64,000 bases of DNA from Blepharisma stoltei (GCA_914767885.1 CAJZBQ010000044.1:310001-374000), one strand, 5' to 3'. Positions 22,643 through 33,391 are shown, counted from the stretch's first letter. The notes: generated from the letters alone by a model not told the origin. Program-made: numbers and translations.

Positions 22643-23006
22643 TACTCCCCCCCTCCGTGAGTGAACAAAACCATTAGAAAAAATTTCTATTTTTTGCTCA
22701 AAAACTCACCCTCCGTGAATGAACAAAAATTTTTTTATGAAATAAAATTTTGATAAATAAGTGATAATTAGCATAATGAAATATAATTCTAATTCTGTTT
22801 AATTTTAAACAAATTGCTTTTTAAAACATAAATTTTATAAATTAAATTAGTATTTGCTTTCCAATTTTTGCGTATTAGGATTTTTTTAAATTTCGAAAAA
22901 AAATATTTTTATAAATTTATATATAATTTTTTTAAAAAAAAAAAAATTACCCCTTCTGTGAGTGAACAAAAATTTTTTTGTTCACTCACGGAGGAGGGGG
23001 GAGTTA
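22643..23006. mobile_element. Family A MITE copy A5
   Basis: TA at 22643 and 23005; tandem end left, hairpin end right. It begins 38 bp after the vWA gene stop. Confidence 0.9.
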
Positions 23007-23062
23007 GTTGATAATTTATATAAAATTAGATATGACTATTTTCAATTGATTAATAATTAAGA

Positions 23063-23708
23063 TAGAGAAATGCTATCTGCAGAAATTGTAGCTCGACCGG
23101 GCAAGAGCTATATTTTATTAACTCTCCCCTCCCTCCGTGAGCGAACAAAAAATTTTTTATATAGAAAAATTTTTTATGAAAAAAAAATTGATATATATGT
23201 GATGATTAGTATATGAAATCTCGAGATAGTTCTGGCTAATTTTAAACAACTTTCATTTAAAACATAAATTTTGACATAAATTAATTTTTACTTCTCAATT
23301 TTTACAAATTAGATTTTTTTAAAAGAAACTCCCCTCCGTGAGAGAACAAAATTTTTTTTCTCGCTCACGTAGGGGATTAAGTTAATTTTCTTTCAGGAGA
23401 GGTTTTACTCGGCTGAAAAAGAGCTTTTCCTCAAGCCAAGCTCTGTCATAGGGTTAACAGAACTTGGGCTCCTGAGATATGATGGCTGGCGAGATGGACT
23501 GTTATCAAGTCGTGTGCTACGAAGACTGAGCAGCGTAGTCTGCACAAGTCTCATGGATCGTTTAAGGCAATATGAAAGCAAGTCCAGGCTAATCAGACTC
23601 CAAAGAGGAGATGCAATCTAATTGGGTGTATCACAGACGGATGTTTTGAATAATTAGCTTTGGCCCCTCCATAAATAGTTCACAACCTCTAAATAAATTC
23701 ATTAGCTC
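23063..23708. mobile_element. Retroelement R4 with a nested MITE
   Basis: The 15-bp direct repeat GATTAATAATTAAGA lies at 23048-23062 and 23709-23723. The interior outside MITE A6 is moderately GC-rich, non-coding, and contains short inverted repeats (AGCTCGACCGGGCAAGAGCT). No other copy of this family was recognised in the window. It ends 31 bp before the POP4 start codon. Confidence 0.7.
23119..23379. mobile_element. Family A MITE copy A6, nested in R4
   Basis: TA at 23119 and 23378; ends CTCTCCCCTCCCTCCGTGAG and ACGTAGGGGAT. Shorter (about 260 bp) and diverged; the inner tandem end is lost. Confidence 0.8.
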
Positions 23709-23738
23709 GATTAATAATTAAGACATTAAAAAATCTCT

Positions 23739-24296
23739 ATGTTAGCAAAAGATTTTTTTACAAAGCTTGTGAATTCTGAAGCTTTAGAAAATAGCTTAAA
23801 AGGGAGACAGTTTTTGCTAGACAACTATATAGAGCCTCGACCTCCGAAACCAAAAAAAGGTCCAGGTAAAACTATCCTTGAAATTCCGAAAGAAGAACAA
23901 AAATACGATCTTTATATTAGGCTTCATGAAATGTGAAAAGAATATCTCGCAGACCTCCTTGATAATAATTTCAATCCTAAAAACATCCAGACAAGGCTCC
24001 TTAAAGCAGACATGCATGGAGCCAAAATCTCAGTCTGAAAAGCCAGCTGCAAAAGCTACGAAGGACAAAAAGGTATTATTTTACATGAAACATTAAGAGC
24101 TTTCAAAGTAATAACCCCTGAAAACGAAATAAAAAGTAAAAACTAATCAGTGTTCCTAAAAAAAGATGCAATTTTCTTGCTTGAAATTGGAGATAAAGTA
24201 ATCAAGCTGTTCGGAGAAGGGTTTCAATACAGAGCAGCTGATAGAGCAAAAATTAGATGGAAGCAGCGTGATAAATTAAAGATGATGAAATCATAA
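23739..24296 (+). CDS. POP4: RNase P/MRP subunit POP4 (Rpp29)
   Basis: Protein subunit of RNase P and RNase MRP, binding the RNA core and Pop5-Rpp30. Diagnostic stretch: ILEIPKEEQKYDLYIRLHEMWKEYL, then LLKADMHGAKISVWKASCKSYEG and the Sm-like barrel to the end (FGEGFQYRAADRAK). Two TGA Trp codons fall at the conserved HExW and SVxKS positions. A 15-nt GT-AG intron (24136-24150) removes an in-frame TAA. About 180 aa, normal for POP4. The start is the only ATG before the conserved region. Confidence 0.85.
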
Positions 24297-24309
24297 AGTT
24301 TAAGCCTAA

Positions 24310-25500
24310 TTAGATTTGAACATAATCGCTGGCGCTTTGGTAAAAAGCTTCATGGTTTCGTCTTCTCCTCATCTGCTTGGACGGGTATAATTTCCTATAG
24401 ATAAAGTAAATAATGCAGATTGAAACTAAGAAGGTCAGAAAGATATTCCAAAAGCCTTCACTGCTAAGTGTAGCTATTTTAGGACTATTTTGGCCACAAA
24501 GATTGCTCATGCATTGAGAGACACAGGCTGTATCGCTATCACTCATTTTGGAGCAGAAAGTTAAGCATTCTTTATTGCATGATGATAACTCGGTGATGCT
24601 TGAGTCTGATTTTATTAAGGTTTGTGAGCTGTCTTGGGCGCTTGATGGGAGTTCAATATTTGACTCATTTGAAGCTTCTTCTTTGGCATGCTGGTTTTCG
24701 ATGGTTATGGGTTGTTCTTCAGAGGTTGGAGTTGGCACTTCAGAAACGACTATATCTGGATTTGAGCTTTCCTCCTCTGAGCTAGGAGCTTCTGCTGGCA
24801 ATGTTTCTTCTGCTTCTGGGGTGCTTTCAGATATACTCTCTTCACTTTGCCCAACTTCTTCTTCTTCTTCTTGGCTGCTTGATTCTTGATTATTTTCTTC
24901 ACTTGCATCAGCTTCTTCAGAATTTGTATAAGTTGCTTCTGGATTTGTTTCAGCGGCTTGCTCTGCTCCTTCTTCTTCTTCGTGATCTGAGACTGGGACA
25001 CTTTCTTCTTCTTGCTCAGAATTCTGATTTTCATACTCATCTTGTTTATTTACACTTTCCTCTATTTCACTTCCATTACTTTCTTCTTCCTCGCTTTCCT
25101 CTTCCTCATTTTCTTCTTCACTTTCTTCTTCCTCATTTTCTTCTTCTTCCTCCTCGTTTTCTTCTTCTCCTTCCTCGTCCTCTTCTTCTGATTTTTCATC
25201 CTGATCATCCATATCAACATTGCCAAAGAAAGGTATTTTCCAAAACTTGAGCTGATTTGAGCCTCCAAGAATATCAATGCATCCGCAGTCCTTTTCGCAT
25301 GCAATTGCTTCTTCTCCAGTCTTTGTAGCAAAGCAAGTATTGGCGCATTCTAGATCGCATCCTAAAACCTGTGCTTTTTGTTCAACGGTTAGAGGTTTGA
25401 TATAAACCACTTGGCCGTCTTCAAATTGATAAAATCCCTCAGTTATTAAAGATGTAGAAAATACTGCAAATGATAGCAGTATAAGAATTTTAGCCATCAT
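24310..25500 (-). CDS. Acidic type I membrane protein with cysteine-rich ends
   Basis: Signal peptide MMAKILILLSFAVFSTSLI, then a 6-8-cysteine segment (CDLECANTC...CEKDCGC), a 200-residue Glu/Ser-rich stretch, a second cysteine cluster (CNKECLTFCSKM...CVSQCMSNLC), a membrane helix FWNIFLTFLVSICIIYFIY and a basic cytoplasmic tail (KQMRRRRNHEAF). The two Cys clusters probably flank the low-complexity acidic spacer outside the cell or in the ER/secretory lumen. The family is not recognised. The frames on the opposite strand are shadows of the GAA/GAG repeats. It ends 14 bp from the convergent POP4 stop. Confidence 0.8.
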   Translation of the reverse strand: MMAKILILLSFAVFSTSLITEGFYQFEDGQVVYIKPLTVEQKAQVLGCDLECANTCFATKTGEEAIACEKDCGCIDILGGSNQLKFWKIPFFGNVDMDDQDEKSEEEDEEGEEENEEEEEENEEEESEEENEEEESEEEESNGSEIEESVNKQDEYENQNSEQEEESVPVSDHEEEEGAEQAAETNPEATYTNSEEADASEENNQESSSQEEEEEVGQSEESISESTPEAEETLPAEAPSSEEESSNPDIVVSEVPTPTSEEQPITIENQHAKEEASNESNIELPSSAQDSSQTLIKSDSSITELSSCNKECLTFCSKMSDSDTACVSQCMSNLCGQNSPKIATLSSEGFWNIFLTFLVSICIIYFIYRKLYPSKQMRRRRNHEAFYQSASDYVQI

Positions 25501-25770
25501 TTTGAAATAATTATTTTATCAGAGAAACAAATCAAAATATGCTAATCTGCAAGGAATAAATTCTTCTACTTATTCTCAGAGTTCTCAATTTAGTTTATAT
25601 ATTTTAGTTAATAGGCAAAAGCATTGAATGTATTGGGTTTTTTAAAAATAGATATTTAAGGTCATCAATTTCAAATTCATATTTATTTAAGTCATTTTAA
25701 TTGGTCAAATAAATTGATATTATGAAGAATGCGATGAGAATAAAGATGCATAGTATATAATATATATAAA

Positions 25771-26079
25771 ATGGAGTCGCAATGGAAACAAGCACTTGCA
25801 ATAGTGGCACTTCCTAAGATCAGTTCAAATAGTGAGCATGATCAAAGGCTACTTAACGATCCTCCCATTTTGCCAGAAATTGATGTCAGATTAGAACATA
25901 GTGTCCTTTCTGCAGACCCTGAGGTAAAGCAGCCAGTCTCAAGACTTGCAGCAGTTGTAATAAATCCTCCTCAGCCTAAAAAGAGCACAGGCGTGATCGG
26001 AGGACTTAAGAATCTTGGAAAAGAGTTATACAGTGAAGCAAAAGGTGGGATAAACTCTTTGAAGCAAAGATTTCAATAG
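25771..26079 (+). CDS. Small hypothetical protein
   Basis: 102 aa, MESQWKQALAIVALP...; Pro-rich centre and a C-terminal amphipathic stretch (GGLKNLGKELYSEAKGGINS). No known domain, no signal peptide. Supported by a clean ATG preceded by AT-rich DNA, a normal amino-acid balance and TAG stop. Function unknown. Confidence 0.55.
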   Translation: MESQWKQALAIVALPKISSNSEHDQRLLNDPPILPEIDVRLEHSVLSADPEVKQPVSRLAAVVINPPQPKKSTGVIGGLKNLGKELYSEAKGGINSLKQRFQ

Positions 26080-26301
26080 TAAATTGAATTTATAAGCATT
26101 TGTTAATGTGAGATATCTAATAGTTTTATTTTCTAATCTAAACTCTGATAATCGCTACCAGTAGGAATCAGAAACGTAAAAACAAACTAGAAATTAATCA
26201 TGCTTATTTCGAAATTCACTGAGATATATCTTAAAATTCCAACAGAAATTGTTGGCGTTTTAATTTCTCAACAATTTAAGGTTTAAAATTCCTATTTATA
26301 A

Positions 26302-29300
26302 ATGACAGAAATTGACCAAGTTATAGAATCAATCAGTGCTGACCTAATAACTCCATTGATGAATGGAATTCATTTGGACCCAAAATTCCAAATGCCCATA
26401 GATAAGCTAAGCACTGTTATCTCAATGATTCAAAAATGCTATGACGACTATAAGAATGGACCAATTTTTTATGAGGTTTACAATGAAAGTTTGCAGCTTT
26501 ATGCTAAAAATCTGTTTCTAGCTGAACTAAAAGATGACAACGTTGACACATTTTTAGATAAATTTCTTGAGGAGTGGGAAAAATACAAGGCTTTTGTGTA
26601 TTGAATGAAAAAAGGGTTCTGCTATGTCGACAGACGATACTCAAACCGCTTTAAGCTTCATTCATTAGGGAAAATAGGTTTAGAGACATTTAAATCAGAG
26701 ATTTTTAAAAAGATTGAGGCAAAGCTAAAAGATTGCCTTATTCAATGAATTATTGCTATCCGAGAAAATAATTTAACTGATACTTCTAGAGCTAAAAATG
26801 GGATCAGTGTCTTTCTCGATACATTTAAAGATAACGCAGATATTATAAAAAATGAAAATAGGGATATTATATGGACTGGAGACCAAAATGATTTAAATGC
26901 TTACCAAAATAATGTTGAAGATCCTATAATTCATTATTTGAAGCATAGCTATCGAGAATCTGGCAAAGATTTATCGCAATCTTTACTTACGGGAGAGGTC
27001 TTCGCACAACTTCAAGCTATTTTCACCTATGAAGAAAACATGTGAAAAGAATTATTACTCCCATCATCTTTAGAAAAAATCAAAAAAGCAATAATCCAAG
27101 CAGTTGTGGACTCTTTTAAAGATGTTTGTGTAGAATCTGGATCATCTATACTAGAAAGTCTATATGAAGAAAGCCGATGGGAGATTTTAAAGAACGATTT
27201 CGAGGTATACTCGTCTTCTCCAGACCTTAAGAAAATGATTCAAATTCAATTTGAAACATATGTCGAATCAAAGCTAATAAGTCTCAGTTTAATTGATTGG
27301 AAAGAAACTGGGGATCTGATAGATTCTATCAGGATAAATAAGATGGCTTTCGCTTCAAGTGAAATTAGCTCCGCTAATTTTCTCTCTCTCAAACAATTTT
27401 ATTTATGGGGTTGGGTTTTACCTCGAGAACTTCTGCACAGCAACGGTTTTTTAACTTTGAGGATAACCAAAGGAACTGCTCCTCAGTGCGATCAAGAGGC
27501 TCAGGTCTTTATCCCTCAACACACCCGAAGGAGGTGGACCCTTAGGGGAACACGCGCAGGAGCTGAGTCTGGATAAAGCCGTGGCGAAGCGAAATCCGTC
27601 GAAGCTGGAATGCCATACTTACCCGTGCCTTGGCGAATCGAAGTGGGTCGATCCAGAAGTCAATGGGCCGACACGTAGATAAATATGGTGCAGCTCTGGA
27701 CAAGGCTACCCCGTAGTGGACGTAAAACGGTATAAATAATTAAGATTAAAGATAGATTCTATCAGACAGTTTAAAGAGCACTTGGATAAAATAGTGTCAG
27801 CTTGCTATGGAAATGACCAATCCTTTTCAAAATCTTGTGAAGCTATTATTAGAAAATGCATCAATACGATACCAGATATTGCATTTATTGTTGCGAAATA
27901 CTGTGATAAATCGATGAGTAAAGATGCTAATAGATTGGAGCATGAAGAACTGCAGATTTTTTTGAGTGATCTCATTAGCTTGATTTCTTATTTAAAAGAG
28001 CAAGATTTGTTTGTTGCTAATTATTCTAAATTTTTAGGAAAAAGATTGTTAGAAGATGCATTTTTTGAGGACAGCGAAAGATCTTTTATTCAGATGTTGG
28101 CTACTGAATGTGGGAGCTCGTTAGTCGCTAAATTGAGTGCTATGATTAAAGATATAACATCGTCAAGAATATCTCAAAATGAATATATTTCTCAGTCAAG
28201 ATCAAAGTAAATTAAATTAAGAGTCTTTAAGTCTTCCAAATGCCTTCGAACGCATTCGACAACACTAACCCGCTTGCCAATGAAATATTCAGCCGCTATT
28301 TGGAGCAGTGATCTTCTTTAGAAGTAAGGCTTACACGGTGATTCCCAAACGTCTTGACGGGCTAAGAAGACGCCTTGTCAGTGTGCGATCGGATGCTATG
28401 GAGGCAAAGTTTAGCCCAATGCCTAAAATCAGCCACCTTGAGGAAGGGAGACACAAAAAAAAAACTTCAGTCCGTCTTAGAGCCAATAGGGAAAGAACCT
28501 GTTGCCCAAAAATTATCCGAATAACTAATACCTCTGGGAATGGCCACCACGCTTGCCCACCCAATATTGCTGCTCTAGGCAAGCTAGAGTTAGAATTAAA
28601 GGGCATGAACCTTGGTTCAGGATATAGAACGCCTTTTGCGTCTAAAGTGGTAGTCATCGGCAAGGATATTTTTTTCCTGCCGCCATATTGCTATTTCGTC
28701 ATCATCAAAGGGAGCTCCCAAAGGAATTGAAATATATGTAAGGCTTTTAAAAGAAGGAACTTGGCCAGAACAGAAGATTGAGGAATTTCAAATTCCTTAT
28801 GAGCTTGGTGTTGCTGTGGCAGATTATTTATCATTTTATCATCAGCGTCATGTAGGGAGAAAGCTATCATGGCTTCATCATTTAGGAAGTGTCGAAGTCC
28901 GATTACTAGGATATTCATCTGGTTATGTTTTAACAGTCAATACATTTCAATGTTCCATTCTTTTGCTATTCAACCAATTCAGCGAATTAGCAGTTAAAGA
29001 CATAAGACAAAAAACAGACTTATCAATAAAAAATCTAAAGAAAAATTTGATAATGTTTTTTAATCCAAAATACCCACTTTTCTTGAAAGAGAGCTCTGGT
29101 AAAACTCTGAATGATAATGAAATCATAAGGATAAACCCAAATTTTTCATACAGTCTTTTCATGATAAACTATATGCCAAAAGTAAAGATCGCAAAGCAAG
29201 CAGGACAAGCAATAAATCCAGATACTAATGAGATTCAGAATGAGAGGCGGTATCTATTGGAGTCAATAATTATCAAAGTTGCAAAATCAGCTATAGGGCC

Positions 29301-29690
29301 TTCCTATAGATAGCGTGCAATGCGCCATCACTGGGCCATGTCGGGAGAGGGTTCCACACGAGGAATAGTTCTACGTATGGAACCCTCTTTTTGGCTCGTG
29401 GAAAGTAGTTTTCTCACAGGTCAAAAAGAGGGTTCCACACGTAGAACCATTCCTCGTGTGGAACCCTCTCCCGACATGGCTCGGTGATGGCGCATTGCGC
29501 GCCATCTATAGGAAGGCCCTATAAAAGAATTTCGCATATAGCTTTAATCGAAAGAGTAATAAATGAAATAAAAACTTTTACCCCTCAGAGCTCAAATATT
29601 AAAGAAAGAATTGAGGATTTAATATTTAGAGGGTTGCTTGAAAGAGATAAGTTGGATTCAAATTGCTATCTCTATATTGCTGAGCAGTAA
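26302..29690 (+). CDS. Cullin (scaffold of RING ubiquitin ligase), split by three IESs
   Basis: Cullin repeats at the N-terminus, the cullin homology region (LISYLKEQDLFVANYSKFLGKRLL; LLKEGTWPEQ; RHVGRKLSWLHHLG; FQCSILLLFNQF) and the C-terminal neddylation domain (HIALIERVINEIKTF..NIKERIEDLIFRGLLERD..YLYIAEQ) are all present. Three TGA Trp codons occur in the first exon. The frame is interrupted by R5 (27333-27750), R6 (IES 28186-28691) and a palindrome (29292-29521); removing each TA to TA restores frame, the last giving KVAKSAKRISH at the IMKxRKxLSH neddylation motif. The lysine normally neddylated is within K-S-A-K. RBX1, its obligate partner, is 95 bp downstream on the same strand. Which cullin class is unclear. 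Confidence 0.9.
27333..27750 (+). mobile_element. SINE-like retroelement R5 in the cullin exon
   Basis: The 15-bp repeat GATAGATTCTATCAG is at 27318-27332 and 27751-27765, with TA inside each copy. Same family as R2 and R10: inverted-repeat-bordered head, AACACGCGCAGGAGCTGAGT block, tail TATAAATAATTAAGATTAAA. Collapsing the repeat gives LIDSIRQFKEHLD in frame. Confidence 0.9.
28186..28691 (+). mobile_element. SINE-like retroelement R6 in the cullin exon (TA-bounded IES)
   Basis: Flanks are an imperfect target duplication (28186-28207 and 28692-28710), both TATTTC...GTCA..ATCAAAG and both starting with TA. TA-to-TA joining gives NEYISSSSKGAPKGIEIYV in the cullin frame. The element starts TAAATTAA..GAGTCTTTAAGTCTT and shares blocks with R7 (CTAAGAAG.., GTCAG..ATCGGATGC.ATGGAGG). 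The frames read inside it on either strand are not genes. Confidence 0.8.
29292..29521. repeat. Fold-back palindrome IES in the cullin neddylation domain
   Basis: Near-perfect arms of about 100 bp, beginning TATAGGGCCTTCCTATAG and ending with its complement; central arms contain GAGAGGGTTCCACACG. TA-to-TA excision of 230 bp joins GCT to AAA AGA, yielding AKSAKRISH in frame. It has stop codons in the cullin frame, so it must be removed. Confidence 0.92.
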
Positions 29691-29785
29691 TTAATTATAT
29701 TAATTTAGATATTTATAATTTATTTGTTTAGAGCTCCAGCTTGAAAAATATTTAAAGATATTAAGCAAGCCTAATCTATACTAAT

Positions 29786-30097
29786 ATGGTGGATAAAGAG
29801 CAAAAAAGATTCAATATTAAGAAATGGAATGCTGTGGTATTGTGAGCTTGACATGATGAAGTAGAAAAGTGTGCAATTTGTAGAGAAAGTAATAGTAATC
29901 CTTGCATTAATTGTCAGCTTGATGAGCGGCCAGGAATATCGAACGAATGTGATGTGGTATGTGGGGCTTGTAATCACATTTTTCATTTTCATTGCATCTT
30001 TCGATTTTATACATCAAGGCATGTGTGCCCAATAGATGGTAAAGAATTTGAAATAAAAAGGACTAATAGTAATTCTATTAATTCAATTAACTATTAA
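29786..30097 (+). CDS. RBX1: RBX1/ROC1 RING-H2 subunit of cullin ligases
   Basis: [23 protein letters not shown] is the RBX1 beta-strand that inserts into cullin plus the first RING cysteines; the CINC, CNHIFHFHCI and CPIDGKEFEI ligands follow. Both Trp of L-W-A-W are encoded by TGA, matching invariant tryptophans of RBX1, direct proof of the code. 103 aa, normal length. It recruits the ubiquitin-loaded E2 to the cullin. It lies 95 bp downstream of the cullin gene, same strand, and could be co-regulated. Automatic reading with TGA as stop hides this gene completely. Confidence 0.93.
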
Positions 30098-30181
30098 TTT
30101 TATATTATCACCTGTGCTAAATCAATAAAATCTACATTTTTGAGAATCAATAAGAAATATCTAAAGCTAGCTATCTTAAGT

Positions 30182-32242
30182 TTATTGTTTATAAACCCAT
30201 GGTCCAAAGAGTGCAATATAAAGCCCATTGATCAAGCCATATTCAGGTGTGCCAGTGCAGATGCTCTGTAAAGCATTAGTTCCCCAAATACGATCACAAA
30301 CTAGCACAAGTCTACAATTTTGATCACATGATGTCTGAGCTCCTGGTACTCCATAGTATGCATCTAGATACTGCAAAGATCTGGTCTCATTGGCCATCCA
30401 AGTGTTAGCGAAGTCAAGCAAAGTCTGAGGCTGTAAATCTGGAAGTCCATAGTAGTCCAAAAATGAATAAGCAAGCTCAAATGTCGGAGTGACTGATGGG
30501 TTTTCATTGGCTGCTGTAAGATTGAGTCTATATTGATGAATATCAGTAACAAGCTTAGTCACTGTATCTGCTTCATAAACTCTAAATGATGGATTCATGC
30601 CTTGATAAGTGGTCACACTTGGCGCTGCCCATTGAACACTAAGTGGAGTTAAGCTTTTAACCCCTCTGGTGATTGACCATTGATCCTTATGAGTATGCCC
30701 ATAAAACTGTCCAGCAATAGTATTAGAGTATCTATCAACCAATGCATTGACATGTGCTGCCCAATCATCTCTAACTCCCCCCCCTCCGTGAGTGAACAAA
30801 ATCATTTAAAAAAATCGCTATTTTTTGCCCAAAAAACCCACCCTCCGTGAGCAAACAAAAATTTTTTTAATAGAAAAAATTTTTTATGATGAAAGTTTTG
30901 ATATATAAGTGATAATTAGTATTATTAATTTCGAGCTAATTTTGCTTAATTTTAAATAAATTGCGCTTTAAAAAATAAAATTTTATAAATTAAATTAATA
31001 TTTTGCTTCCCAATTTTTGCAAATTAGGATTTTTTTAAAATTTCGAAAAAAATTTTTTCTATAAAATTTATATATAGTTAGTGACACTGACTATATATAA
31101 TATTTATAAAACAAAAATTAACCCCCCTCCGTAAGTGAACAAAATTTTTTGTTACTCACAGAGGGGAGTAAGCAATCTCCACTCTCAATTGGAATATGAG
31201 AAAACAGGTACACGACTTGTCCACTTTGCTCAGCAGCTGCTAGCTCTTTTGCAAGCCACTGAATTTGCCCCATAGGGTCAGTTGCATTTTCTAACAAAAA
31301 GAAGTTATCGTTATTGCATGCTTGAGTATTGATTGCGACCATTTTCAAGTTAGTTCCAGGGTGAACCATTGAATAAGTCCACGTAGATTTTAAAGTTTCG
31401 ATTGCCTGAGCATCTAGCCAATTCGACCAAATTTGCGTGAAAGGATCTATAAACACTGACGAATTTCTGGGGTCTAAGTTGTTAACTGGGAAAGGTCCAT
31501 GATTTCCGAACATATAATAAATAGGGGTCGTTGGGAAATATTTTTCAAATAAATCGGCAACAACTTGCTGATAGTTTAGGTTGTATGATAACGATTGGTT
31601 CCAAACGTCGTGGGCAGGAATGTCTCCAGTGACTATTAAAAAGTCTAAATCAATCTGACTCATTTGGTCAAGTGTAACTTCAAGTGTTCTGACTGGGAGA
31701 TCACACTGTAAGTCGCCCCAATAGCCAGAATTGCCTGGACCATTCCATGATCTACAGCAGACAGGAAGTCCACAGTTATTATTTGTTCCTTCTTGATAAT
31801 AAATATCAATATGCAAATCACTGATGTGTCCAAATTTATATGTCCCTTGTCCAGAAGGAGTTGGTGCTGGTGCTGACGGTTTCGATTGCAAAATGTTGTC
31901 TTGCCATTCTGTGAAGTTTTCTTTAACGTACTTAGGAGAGTCACAGAATTCCAGCATCGAGCAAGCCCACTCTGGGTCTAAATAATGTCTTGCTATGCTC
32001 CCTGTAACTATCAGAACATTTTCTTTTATTGCACCAAGACAAACTGGAATAGTGTATCCTTCGAATTTTTTGCAAATTTCCACTGCAATATCAATTGGAT
32101 ACTCCCAAATATTCGGATCTAAGGCCCATTTTTGCGCTTCTCTGAACACTTCTCTGCAGACTTCACATTCCACTAACTTATTTTTGGTTTCTAGTGAACC
32201 CAAAACGCCAAAAAGCAAACATATGAGCACTAATAACCTCAT
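30182..32242 (-). CDS. Acid sphingomyelinase-like phosphodiesterase (saposin B + metallophosphatase), split by a MITE
   Basis: Secreted or lysosomal enzyme. Signal peptide MRLLVLICLLFGVLGS, saposin-B domain with six cysteines (CEVCREVF ... CKKFEGYTIPVC ... CSMLEFC), then metallophosphatase motifs GHISDLHID, VTGDIPAHD, FGNHGPFP, FSHIPIES and GQFYGHTHKD that bind two zinc ions. MITE A7 (30772-31168) lies between SHIPIESGDC and DDWAAHVNALVDRY. Plain TA-to-TA excision leaves the two halves out of phase; a 17-nt GT-AG intron spanning the junction would correct it, otherwise the copy is broken. Ends at TAA 30182. Confidence 0.85.
30772..31170. mobile_element. Family A MITE copy A7 inside the sphingomyelinase-like gene
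   Basis: TA at 30772 and 31169; 397 bp between, the same length as A9. Tandem end left, hairpin end right. It contains a small extra inverted repeat near 31075-31100 (TATATAGTTAGTGACACTGA and following). Confidence 0.92.
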
Positions 32243-32632
32243 ATTTTATAAACCATATTTAGGAGAGATAATGCAAACGCAATGACACTTTTAGCAGAAT
32301 TCTTAATTTATTGTGAATTATGTTAAAATTTATATAGTAAAATTGAGCAATATTTTGATTAATTTTAAATATTTTATTATGGCTGAATAATCTTTAGAAA
32401 AACCATAAGAAAATTAAAATAAATACTAAATATCATATATTTTTAGTTTATAGTTTAGATATAGCTAAATAAAAATTGTTCGGATATAATTCTTATAAAA
32501 AATCAATTTTTTACTATTCCAACAAAATCCACTTTTGAACTTTTTAGTTGCTTTTTTATAATTTTAAATCCAAATTCTCTTATCTTTTATTTAAATTTTC
32601 TTTAAATCCATGCCATATTATACAACTTAAAA
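32243..32632. other. Divergent intergenic region, AT-rich
   Basis: Presumed promoters of the divergent sphingomyelinase-like and tepsin-like genes. No motif assigned. Confidence 0.45.
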
Positions 32633-33391
32633 ATGAGTTGGAATAAAAATCCTCCTCCATATGGAGTAAACCCTCAATATTCCTCTTTCAATTCACAATC
32701 CAACACTTTTAGTCCTCCACAAAGGCAGAACCAATATGGCGATGCTCAGCATAGAGCTGGAGTTCCAGGAGGAGGATGGGATGAGGGCGATGAAGAAATT
32801 CGAATCCAACGCCCTAACCAAATGTCTCGTAACCCAGTGATTTCACCTCCATCAAGACCAAATCCCCCACAAGAAGTTCCTATATCCAATTATGAAATGG
32901 AAATCAACGAAGAAGGGCCGATAACTCAGGCTCGGCCAGAAATAAAAGTAAACCAAGCCCCTTTGAGATCGCCCTTAGCGCTAGGACTTCAACCTGGCCC
33001 TTATGAAAAAAAGCTTATCGAAGACATTTGCATGCCAAGTGGAGCAAGGGTAAAACCTTCTGAAAAAGACTTGCTGGAATTAAGCAAAAAGTGCACATAT
33101 TTGCCATGTGAAATTATAGGAAGTCTACTTCTGCAACAATTAGAGAACCCGCCCAAAGCTTTAAAAGCTCTTTTTGTTATAGACAGACTAATCACTGACT
33201 ATCAGACTTATTTTGATTTTGCAAACGAAAATCGACACAGGATAGAAAGTGCGGGATACTCACAAGCACATTCAAGGGCCATACAAACAATTATCAGCAA
33301 ATTAGATCGCACAGGAGCAGTAACGACTGTGGCAGCAACTTCAACACCTGCATATAACCCAAATTCGTTTGAAAACATTTTAGATCTTTAA
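32633..33391 (+). CDS. Tepsin-like VHS/ENTH-fold protein
   Basis: 252 aa. The N-terminal half is Pro/Asn/Gln-rich and disordered. Residues about 120-230 (YEKKLIEDICMPSGARVKPS, LEKSLLLQQLENPPKALKALFVIDRLI pattern) resemble the second, VHS-like helical domain of tepsin and plant ENTH/VHS proteins (YE..LVEEI..PGGVRVKP). Such proteins associate with AP-4 coats. The C-terminal ENILDL is a short acidic motif. No TGA codon or intron. The assignment is from pattern memory and moderate. Confidence 0.5.
   Translation: MSWNKNPPPYGVNPQYSSFNSQSNTFSPPQRQNQYGDAQHRAGVPGGGWDEGDEEIRIQRPNQMSRNPVISPPSRPNPPQEVPISNYEMEINEEGPITQARPEIKVNQAPLRSPLALGLQPGPYEKKLIEDICMPSGARVKPSEKDLLELSKKCTYLPCEIIGSLLLQQLENPPKALKALFVIDRLITDYQTYFDFANENRHRIESAGYSQAHSRAIQTIISKLDRTGAVTTVAATSTPAYNPNSFENILDL

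Noticed and set aside
24548..25331. Several frames on both strands over the acidic membrane protein
   Set aside because: Shadows of GAA/GAG repeats; only the minus-strand frame with signal peptide and membrane helix is plausible.
28308..28730. A 140-codon open frame and an overlapping minus-strand frame within R6
   Set aside because: They lie in a repeat whose removal restores the cullin frame, and the related element R7 does not keep the frame.
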